The notes beneath the pieces were generated by a model. It worked only from the letters and a program-made list of their open reading frames with translations. It did not search any database and was not told where the DNA came from. Both the position numbers and the translations under genes were made by a program. 64,000 bases of DNA from Anisus vortex (Eukaryota; Mollusca; Gastropoda; Planorbidae): contig OX421497.1 in assembly GCA_949126835.1 (NCBI GenBank), positions 21,225,409 to 21,289,408 of the forward strand, written 5' to 3'. This document shows positions 55,501-64,000 of the stretch, in pieces; positions within the stretch are counted from its first letter, which is position 1; every line of letters starts with the position of its first letter.

Positions 55501-58500
55501 CTTGCTCTGATTATTCGGGCATCAATTGGCTCCCAGCTCAGTAGACTTTTTCTTGACTGCTTTTCCATGATAAGACCTACACCTTCCTGATGCCGACCGT
55601 CAGATCTTTCAGAGTAAACTACGGTTTGGCCTGATGCCAGAGTTACCATTCCCGAGTCAGTCCACCGCATTTCTTTGGTTACTTGGGCAGTTTTTCCTGA
55701 TTCGTACATAGTGCGTACGTTCCATGCTCCAATTCTGATTTCTTTTTGAGGGGTCGCCAAGGATTGTGTCGGAGGAGAGACTTCCTTTCGGCTTTCATCT
55801 TGCCTCGTCATATCAGGCATCACAGCCTCGACCCTCAGTTGATCTCCCATAATAGTTTGGCTTTTGGATATTTCTGTTGCTGTTTCTGTAGATTTATGTT
55901 TGTTTACATGGTAGGTTGCTAGCCTAGCACATAGGCATAACCATCTAGGGAGGAGTTCACCTCTCAGCTCTCAGGATAGCTGCCTTTTTTTGGGTTATGT
56001 TCCCTAGCCTTTGTCGATCCTGCAAGGCAGTTGGTATGATTTTGGTCCACCCCGAGAATTGGAATTCCCCGGTACCTACCATATCTGGTGGGCTTTCCCC
56101 AATCCGCCACCTGGGGAGGCGCCCGATGGGAGATCAGTAACTCACTGACATTTAAAAAAAGCTTGAGCAGTTAAACCCTATTGTGAGCACTCTCTAATAA
56201 AACATTATTATGCAAGAAAACAAACAAAAAAAGAAATCACAACAAAACATCTGTGATAGAAAAGAAAATATGAATTATTGTGCTACATACTTTTTTAATG
56301 AGTATGTCTGGGACAGAATATTCTCAATTGCGGACCCTCAAGAGACCATTAAAGCAACATTCAAGTGGCGCAAGATGACATGGTTTTTTCATGTGTTGTG
56401 GCATAATCTGCCAAAAACCATAGTCCAAGGCACTGTAGAAGGTGGATGACGGAGAGGCTGTCAGCGGAAATGTTGGTCCGACAATATAAAAGATTAGATA
56501 AAGCTGCGAATGACTGAACTATTGATAGTTGCTCAAGATAGGCAAAATTGGAAAAAGATTACTGCTGAGGTGTCCATTTAAACATAGACTGCTGATCTGC
56601 AAAGAAGGAGTATACTGTTAAATTTTAAAGAATTCATTACCACTGCATTTTAGAACTGTTGGGCCGTCATATATATAGAAAAATATATCAATGAATACTT
56701 ATCATGGACACCTATGTAGATCAAATAAAATGTCTACATTAAAATTTCCCCCCAGTTTACCAGTGTATCACAATGATGAAACTAAGTTTCTCTTGCGCCT
56801 GTTTACTTTTTGTGTTCCCCCCCCCCTCCGCTCATGGAAGAACACTCTTGGAATAAGCCCATGAAGCTTATTATATTTTTAAATTGGTAAACATTAAAGC
56901 TGTTAGAATTTTTTCTATATTTTTTTAACATTCTGAGTATTTTATACATATTTCTAGTTCTTTGTTTTTAAATATATTTTTTCTAGCTTCTCCTGTTTCC
57001 CGAAGGCACAAGGTTTACTGAAGAAAAACAGAAAGCGAGTGAGGAGGTCTGCAAAGCCAAAGGCTACCCAATATTGAAACATGTTCTATTACCTCGACCT
57101 AAAGGCTTCATCACCACAATGCATGGACTTAAAGGACATTGTAAGTTAACTGACCTGTTGTTTAGAGGACATTGTAAGTTAACTGACCTGTTGATTAGAG
57201 GACATAGTAAGTTAACTGACCTGTTGATTAGAGGACATAGTAAGTTAACTGACCTGTTGAGTAGAGGACATTGTAAGTTAACTGACCTGTTGTTTAGAGG
57301 ACATTGTTAGTTAACTGACCTGTTGTTCATAGGACATTAAAGTTAAACTCAATTTAAAAAATGTAATTTTCTATATATTGTTGATATATACAGTAATAAA
57401 AAAATTGTTTAATTTTTTATTCATGGTCATTTAATAAAAAAGGTTTTCATGTCTTTAAATGTGCATCCAAAGTAGAATTTTAAAAGTTTCATTTTAAATT
57501 CTTCCTTCATTATCATCTTGCTTTATTAAAACACGTTTACATTTTCTATGCTTGTTTTCAGTTCCAACTATTTTAAATTGCACTGTTGCATTTTCAAAAG
57601 ATGGACCAGCCCCAAATTTGATGAATATTCTTCAGGGAAAGGCAATGTTGGCACATTTTTTTGCAGAGTAAGTGCTCCTTCTTAGTTCTGTGTTCAAAGC
57701 TGACATTTTGTACAATAAAATTTGTTGTTTCAATTCTCATTTTGTTTTATAACAGGCGAATACCTATTGACAGCGTCCCAATAGAGACAGAGGAAGTTTG
57801 TGCGGAGTGGTTGAGGAAGTTGTTTAAAAAGAAAGTAAGGATTTATCTTTGTGTTTTCTTTCTATAACCTCAGCACTGGACTATGTATATTTTGACTCAC
57901 TTTTCATTTTATATCTCTACACATTTGCTCCTGCAATAATTTTGTTATTATATAAATATAAAGTGTGAGTTTCAGTTGCTCTTAAGTTTTGTTACAGACA
58001 CAGTTACTGCATGGTGTTGCTGGCATCCTTTTGCTTTTTGTTGTCGCATAAAACTACAATATATTTTATATATTACATACGCTCCTTTTATATAGAAGTT
58101 TATTGCATCCTAGGCTCATCCGTGGTCTGACTCTAGTCTTGCATTTTTATTAGGGTTTTTAAATGATGTTATGTTACTGGTTGTTCAGGCAACCCATTCC
58201 ATGCCCGGATGTCACTCTTGGAGAAAGAGTTATTATATGCATTTGTTCTTGTATAAGGGATAAGGAAAGTGTTTTTTTCCTTATGTCTATCTGAGCATTG
58301 CAACAGGTTGCTATTGGGTTGTATTTCTAAATGAAATAATTGATTAGAGTTTAATGCCATATGTATTATTACTACTTTACTCTTTGCCCTTATTAATGAA
58401 CCTTGATGCTCTTTTCTCAATTTGTTCTAATGTTTTAATGTTTTTTTTAGTTGATGGGTCCCATTAAGAAGATACATATTCTAGTCTAACTAATGTGAGA

Positions 58501-61500
58501 TAGCATTTTAGTTTTATGTTCTTATTACATTTGTAAAAGTTCTTTTTATGAAGCCTAATGTTTTGTTAGATTTTTTAATCACTTCATCAATGTGTGGATT
58601 TCAAGATAATGTATCATTACTCCTAAGTACTTTGCATTTATAGTTTGGGTTAGGTCTTTTCCATGAATGAAATAGTTTTTAATTGTTTCTTTATTTTCTT
58701 ATATTCTAACCTTATGGCATCAATAATCTAAAAGAAGAATTTTATACATTTTATAAAATTATTTATAAAAGTTAACAGTTAACAATATAGACTGTAATAA
58801 TCTAAAAATAAAATGTGTCTTGTCTCTTATCCTGACACCCTTATGTAATAACATTAGTCTGATGTGTTTAACAATTTATATTTTATAAAGATTACGGTGA
58901 AAACTAATTGTAATCTTATCTAATATGTTATAAAAACTTCCTCTTTCAGGATGACATGTATGAAGAATTCCTTCATACAGAGAAATTCCCTGGTCCAACA
59001 CACGACGTCCCCCGACGCATAAACGATCTCCTGATGTGGGCATTCTGGGCAGTTGTCACCTGCATGCCCTTGTTTTATTACCTGGGGAGCCTGTTTATTG
59101 CCGGCTCCTTGACCCAGCAGGTCATTGCTGTACTTATAGCGTTAGTATGTAAGTATCTCTCTCTATTATTCAAGATGACTTTGTCATACTTTATAGAAAG
59201 GAGGGTGAATTGTGATATAAATGAAATAAGTTGCAGTAGATCAAGCACTAAATTAATATTTAGTTTGCCCAATGCCGGCGTATAAATATAAGAGACAAAT
59301 AAATTTTAAAGCAGTGCAAAACCATTTTATTGTATCTCACTGGAAACCAACATTTTTTTGGGTTAAGTCAACCATTGTGTTGACCATCTCACTCTGACCG
59401 CTAGCTATAAATAGAATGCTGTATATGAACATGATTGTTTAAATTAAAAGACCATACATTTTATGCTAAGCATTGTTTCTTGTTTTTTGTTTTTTTAAAT
59501 GAATATTATTGCTCCTTAATAAAAATAGATCAATTAGAGAGACCAAAAAAGGAATGGTTCTTATAATGACTAGTTTGCTAGTTTCTCTACTCCCTTTCAA
59601 ATAGACACAGATATACTACCACACAGTTTCTAGTCTCCCTTTCAAATAGACACAGATATACTACCACACAGTTTCTAGTCTCCCTTTCAAATAGACACAG
59701 ATATACTACCACACAGTTTCTAGTCTCCCTTTCAAATAGACACAGATATACTACCACACAGTTTCTAGTCTCCCTTTCTAATAGACACAGACATAGGGAT
59801 GTTAAAACCGTTTTTTTTTTCAAAACCGGTTTTCGGATCTACAAAACCGGTTTAAAACCGGATTTTGGTTCCCCCCCCCTTCTGCGCATTGTCCTAAGTC
59901 ACAGGCTAGAAAAGCCAGATGTGCGTAGCTTTGTAGGAATATTTGAAAAATAGATCAAACTTAATTAGTGTTTGCAGGGTATTCAAGAGGATGATTGGTC
60001 TGAATACAATATGATTTTGTACACCTTACCATAACATTCTTTAGAACAAAAATAAAATCTGGGCTAATAGATTAAAACCGATAATAGCTTTTAATAGTGA
60101 TAAAAAAATGTGTACACCGTGGAATTAGATCTAGATTTGTAAAATAATGTATTGATGAAAATAATCGCGTAGCACCAATGAAAAGAATGTGTATTTAAAT
60201 ATGCCGTTCATAATAAAGCACAGACGCGGTTTCTAGCCGAATTGTTCAGGGTCACAGGACAAAACTAGTTTGCATCTCTTTATTGCGTACATCAAAGATT
60301 CCGTCGTCGTCGGCGGCATTCGTCAGTCTCGAGAGACGATGGTGTAGCTTCATCAAAGAGAAGCGGAAATCTAAAAGATGAGCCGACAAGAAAAAAAAAA
60401 TCCTGTTAATTGTAACTGTAACTTAACATTTGGTTTGATGTTGTTTTTATCGCAAGCCATAGTTGGTATTTGGAGAAAAAAGAAACACAATATCGTAGAC
60501 AAATTAAATTCATTTCCATCAGAACAAAAAAAAAAACAAAAAATAGGTGTGCTACTTGAAGTAATGATTACCTACCAACCAACAAACCGAAATCCGGTTT
60601 TGAATATCAAAACTGGTTTTCAGTTTCAAAACCGAAATCCGGTATTCCGGTTTTCGTTTAACATCCCTACACAGATATACTACCACACAGATTCTAGTCT
60701 CCCTTTCAAATAGACACAGATATACTACCACACAGTTTCTAGTCTCCCTTTCAAATAGACACAGATATACTACCACACAGTTTCTAGTCTCCCTTTCAAA
60801 TAGACACAGATATACTACCACACAGTTTCTAGAATCCCTTTCAAATAGACACAGATATACTACCACACAGTTTCTAGTCTCCCTTTCAAATAGACACAGA
60901 TATACTACCACACAGTTTCTAGTCTCCCTTTCAAATAGACACAGATATACTACCACACAGTTTCTAGTCTCCCTTTCAAATAGACACAGATATACTACCA
61001 CACAGTTTCTAGTCTCCCTTTCAAATAGACACAGATATAGGGATGTTAAAACCGTTTTTTTTTCAAAACCGGTTTTCGGATCTAAAAAACCGGTTTAAAA
61101 CCGGATTTTGGTTTCCCCCCCCCCCCTGCGCATTGTCCCAAGTCACAGGCTAGAAAAGCCAGATGTGCGTAGCTTTGTAGGAATATTTGAAAAATAGATC
61201 AAACTTAATTAGTGTTTGCAGGGTATTCAAGAGGATGATTTGTCTGAATACAATATGATTTTGTACACCTTACCATAACATTCTTTAGAACAAAAATAAA
61301 ATCTGGGCTAATAGATTAAAACCGATAATAGCTTTTAATAGTGATAAAAAAATGTGTACACCGTGGAATAAGATATAGATTTGTAAAATAATGTATTGAT
61401 GAAAATAATCGTGTGGCACCAATGAAAAGAATGTGTATTTAAATATGCCGTTCATAATAAAGCACAGACGCGGTTTCTAGCCGAATTGTTCAGGGTCAAA

Positions 61501-63860
61501 GGACAAAACTAGTTTGCATCTCTTTATTGCGTACATCAAAGATTCCGTCGTCGTCGGCGGCATTCGTCAGTCTCGAGAGACGATGGTGTAGCTTCATCAA
61601 AGAGAAGCGGAAATCTAAAAGATGAGCCGACAAGTAAAAAAAAAATCCTGTTAATTGTAACTGTAACTTAACATTTGGTTTGATGTTGTTTTTATCGCAA
61701 GCCATGGTTGGTATTTGGAGAAAAAAGAAACACAATATCATAGACAAATTAGATTCATTTCCATCAGAACAAAAAAAAAAACAAAAAACAAAAAATAGGT
61801 GTGCTACTTGAAGTAATGATTACCTACCAACCAACAAACCGAAATCCGGTTTTGAATATCAAAACTGGTTTTCAGTTTCAAAACCGAAATCCGGTATTCC
61901 GGTTTTCGTTTAACATCCCTACACAGATATACTACCACACAGATTCTAGTCTCCCTTTCAAATAGACACAGATATACTACCACACAGTTTCTAGTCTCCC
62001 TTTCAAATAGACACAGATATACTACCACACAGTTTCTAGTCTCCCTTTCAAATAGACACAGATATACTACCACACAGTTTCTAGTCTCCCTTTCAAATAG
62101 ACACAGATATACTACCACACAGTTTCTAGTCTCCCTTTCAAATAGACACAGATATACTACCACACAGTTTCTAGTCTCCCTTTTAAATAGGCACAGATAT
62201 ACTACCACACAGTTTCTAGTCTCCCTTTCAAATAGACACAGATATACTACCACACAGTTTCTAGTCTCCCTTTCAAATAGACACAGATATACTACCCCAC
62301 AGTTTCTAGTCTCCCTTTTAAATAGGCACAGATATACTACCACACACTTTCTAGTCTCCCTTTCAAATAGACACAGATATACTACCACACAGTTTCTAGT
62401 CTCCCTTTCAAATAGACACAGATATACTACCACACTGTTTCTAGTCTCCCTTTCAAATAGACACAGATATAGGGATGTTAAAACCGTTTTTTTTTTCAAA
62501 ACCGGTTTTCGGATCTACAAAACCGGTTTAAAACCGGATTTTGGTTCCCCCCCCCCCCTGCGCATTGTCCCAAGTCACAGGCTAGAAAAGCCAGATGTGC
62601 GTAGCTTTGTAGGAATATTTGAAAAATAGATCAAACTTAATTAGTGTTTGCAGGGTATTCAAGAGGATGATTTGTCTGAATACAATATGATTTTGTACAC
62701 CTTACCATAACATTCTTTAGAACAAAAATAAAATCTGGGCTAATAGATTAAAACCGATAATAGCTTTTAATAGTGATAAAAAAATGTGTACACCGTGGAA
62801 TTAGATCTAGATTTGTAAAATAATGTATTGATGAAAATAATCGCGTAGCACCAATGAAAAGAATGTGTATTTAAAAGTGCCGTTCATAATAAAGCACAGA
62901 CGCGGTTTCTAACCGAATTGTTCAGGGTAAAAGGACAAAACTAGTTTGCATCTCTTTATTGCGTACATCAAAGATTCCGTCGTCGTCGGCGGCATTCGTC
63001 AGTCTCGAGAGACGATGGTGTAGCTTCATCAAAGAGAAGCGGAAATCTAAAAGATGAGCCGACAAGAAAAAAAAAATCCTGTTAATTGTAACTGTAACTT
63101 AACATTTGGTTTGATGTTGTTTTTATCGCAAGCCATAGTTGGTATTTGGAGAAAAAAGAAACACAATATCGTAGACAAATTAAATTCATTTCCATCAGAA
63201 CACAAATAAAAACAAAAAAAAGGTGTGCTACTTGAAGTAATGATTACCTACCAACCAACAAACCGAAATCCGGTTTTGAATATCAAATATTCAGTTTCAA
63301 AACCGAAATCCGGTATTCCGGTTTTCGTTTAACATCCCTACACAGATATACTACCACACAGATTCTAGTCTCCCTTTCAAATAGACTTAGATATACTACC
63401 ACACAGTTTCTAGTCTCCCTTTTAAATAGATACAGATATACTACCACACAGTTTCTAGTCTTCCTTTCAAATAGACACAGATTATACTACCACACAGTTT
63501 CTAGTCTCCCTTTCAAATAGACACAGATATACTACCACACAGTTTCTAGTCTCCCTTTCAAATAGACACAGATATACTACCACACAGTTTCTAGTCTCCC
63601 TTTCAAATAGACACAGATATACTACCACACAGTTTCTAGTCTCCCTTTCAAATAGACACAGATATACTACCACACAGTTTCTAGCCTAATTGTTGTTTTA
63701 TCCTTTTTCTTAGTATTTTCTCCATAAATTTGCATAAACTTTGTTTTGTTTTTTGGCAGTGTCCATAATTGTACGTAAAATGATCAGCGTCACTGAAATA
63801 CAGAAAGGCTCTCACTATGGCAAGACCATCGATACCCAACAAAAGTCAAAGTCTGCGTGA
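52503..63860 (+). CDS. 1-acylglycerol-3-phosphate acyltransferase, AGPAT3/4 type (8 coding exons)
   Basis: Exons: 52503-52680, 53018-53187, 53758-53925, 56987-57140, 57562-57667, 57756-57834, 58950-59148, 63760-63860 (stop TGA); 384 aa, close to 378 aa of human AGPAT4. It makes phosphatidic acid from lysophosphatidic acid on ER-type membranes. The N-terminus MGLVQQLKG leads into a hydrophobic segment (about 12-35). Catalytic HX4D: H96-KFDI-D101; second conserved block EGTR at E178-R181; YVPLIGWAWYF in exon 3. Exon 7 carries C-terminal membrane segments and exon 8 ends with the VTEIQKGS-type tail. All junction phases fit. The donor of exon 4 is tandemly repeated in 33-bp units. Introns hold LINE pieces and a composite minisatellite. 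AGPAT3 versus AGPAT4 was not resolved. Confidence 0.94.
53188..53757 (+). other. AGPAT intron
   Basis: AT-rich, with a short degenerate (ttcatttagttaac)n run at 53222-53290. No gene or transposon boundary recognised. Confidence 0.55.
54025..56140 (-). mobile_element. Internally deleted RTE-like LINE, antisense in AGPAT intron
   Basis: Read on the minus strand from about 56140: leader, then an endonuclease start (IRIGAWNVRTMYESGKT), GDLNSKIG, and IDHIAIN. The protein then jumps directly to a reverse transcriptase piece (SYGFPGKVINILKDIY and GVRQRC) and, after a second break, to FADDIALLSH and the VLLYAAETW word. An in-frame stop lies between the two endonuclease parts near 55378. The end of the endonuclease and part of RT are missing, so it is inactive. 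It is related to, but clearly different from, the LINE at 2.5-5.0 kb. Confidence 0.85.
56280..56625 (+). mobile_element. RTE-like LINE 3' coding fragment, plus strand
   Basis: Encodes, with stops, a WRKMTWFFHVLWHNLPKTIV stretch, then QGTVEGG, RGCQRKCWSDNIKD and DRQNWKKI: the C-terminal tail of RTE-like LINE proteins. Opposite orientation to the neighbouring LINE, so a separate insertion. Confidence 0.7.
57124..57340 (+). repeat. 33-bp tandem repeat carrying repeated 5' splice sites
   Basis: Six to seven units of aaggacattgtaagttaac followed by tgacctgttgttta, period exactly 33, starting inside AGPAT exon 4. GT donors stand at 57141, 57174, 57207, 57240, 57273 and 57306; the last is gttagt, the others gtaagt. 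All are in the same phase, with no in-frame stop until the codon overlapping the last donor. Confidence 0.95.
58120..58700 (-). mobile_element. CR1/jockey-like LINE reverse transcriptase relic
   Basis: On the minus strand, with frameshifts, it gives a YLGV-type start, TLVRLEYVSS, a STKKNIKTLEQIEKRASRF stretch and SFSKSDIRAWNGLPEQ. These are the thumb and C-terminal words of CR1/jockey-group LINE reverse transcriptases. Shorter pieces lie at 34.35 and 50.19 kb. Confidence 0.75.
59149..59582 (+). other. AGPAT last intron, left part
   Basis: AT-rich; no feature recognised before the minisatellite. Confidence 0.55.
59794..60669. mobile_element. hAT-type non-autonomous element, copy 1 (876 bp)
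   Basis: Starts tagggatgttaaaaccg and ends gtttaacatcccta; flanked by cacagaca (59786-59793) and cacagata (60670-60677). Subterminal aaaaccggtttt palindromes at both ends. No transposase. Confidence 0.88.
61038..61921. mobile_element. hAT-type non-autonomous element, copy 2 (884 bp)
   Basis: Same ends as copy 1, flanked by perfect cacagata on both sides (61030-61037, 61922-61929). Internal sequence nearly the same as copies 1 and 3. Confidence 0.9.
62470..63340. mobile_element. hAT-type non-autonomous element, copy 3 (871 bp)
   Basis: Same ends, flanked by cacagata (62462-62469, 63341-63348). Shares with copy 1 the words atcgcgtagcacc and attagatctagatttg, where copy 2 has atcgtgtggcacc and aagatatagatttg. 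Confidence 0.9.
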
Positions 63861-64000
63861 CACTGTGAGGTCTTGTTCTTTTAATGTTCATTCCCATAAA
63901 CTTTTTATTTCTTGGTATGTTTCCTACTCCGTTTGTGTACATTGATGAATGTGTATATAGTGGACCCCCAATATTCTTCAGTGTTAATCCTCATCAATTT
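63861..64000 (+). other. AGPAT 3' untranslated sequence, cut by right edge
   Basis: Follows the TGA at 63858-63860. No polyadenylation word is seen before the window ends. Confidence 0.6.

Larger units (their letters stand above)
59583..63684. repeat. 45-bp minisatellite interrupted by three hAT copies
   Basis: The unit reads cacagtttctagtctccc followed by tttcaaatagacacagatatactaccaca, period 45. Four blocks (59583-59793, 60670-61037, 61922-62469, 63341-63684) are separated by three copies of one transposon. Because 45 is a multiple of three, a minus-strand frame stays open, giving a repetitive peptide without gene support. It lies in the last AGPAT intron and ends 75 bp before the last exon. 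Confidence 0.95.

Noticed and set aside
59587..63673. Minus-strand frames encoding a YLCLFERETRNCVVV repeat peptide
   Set aside because: Product of the 45-bp minisatellite period; frames run straight into transposon sequence.

Overview
This is an AT-rich animal genome segment, most probably from a mollusc and more tentatively a gastropod. Three split nuclear protein genes with GT-AG introns can be reconstructed. The space between and inside them is filled with LTR retrotransposons, LINEs, tRNA-derived SINEs, hAT-type DNA elements and minisatellites. Nothing bacterial or organellar is seen. The molluscan assignment rests on repeat style (SINE types, LINE types, frequent AGGCCTA-type words) and is inference.

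Layout. 1-2281 is a 42-bp satellite that runs off the left edge. 2379-5011 holds a SINE and a broken RTE-like LINE. 5414-15705 (+) is the C-terminal part of a CEP57-family centrosomal gene in five exons; one intron carries a recent 6.4-kb LTR element (7353-13727) with identical-looking 624-bp LTRs, a proline-tRNA primer site and a gag-protease ORF fused to an integrase relic. 15706-21042 is the space between convergent genes and includes a decayed hAT transposon. 21043-32971 (-) is a complete 12-exon cytoplasmic tyrosyl-tRNA synthetase gene (YARS1, 521 aa) with its C-terminal EMAP-II-like domain; its ninth intron holds a nest of DNA transposons, one carrying a THAP-domain relic. 33.0-52.5 kb is intergenic and contains an 8.5-kb Ty3/gypsy-type element (37499-46040). 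52503-63860 (+) is a complete eight-coding-exon AGPAT3/4-type lysophosphatidate acyltransferase (384 aa), whose introns contain LINE pieces and a 4.1-kb composite minisatellite with three hAT copies.

Most interesting points. (1) The gypsy-type element at 37.5-46.0 kb has integrase upstream of reverse transcriptase/RNase H, the uncommon Gmr1-like order, with two differences between its LTRs and a frame break inside integrase. (2) The LTR element in CEP57 is a non-autonomous deletion derivative with a membrane-spanning tail and a primer site of the type used by gammaretroviruses. (3) In the AGPAT gene an exon-intron boundary has been tandemly copied in 33-bp units, giving six in-frame candidate 5' splice sites. 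(4) Three hAT copies sit at the same phase of a 45-bp minisatellite with the same 8-bp target duplication, indicating one insertion followed by higher-order amplification.

The three host genes belong to unrelated processes (centrosome/microtubule anchoring, tRNA charging, phospholipid synthesis) and do not form a functional cluster. All coordinates and splice sites were read by eye from sequence and protein similarity; no alignment or database search was run.
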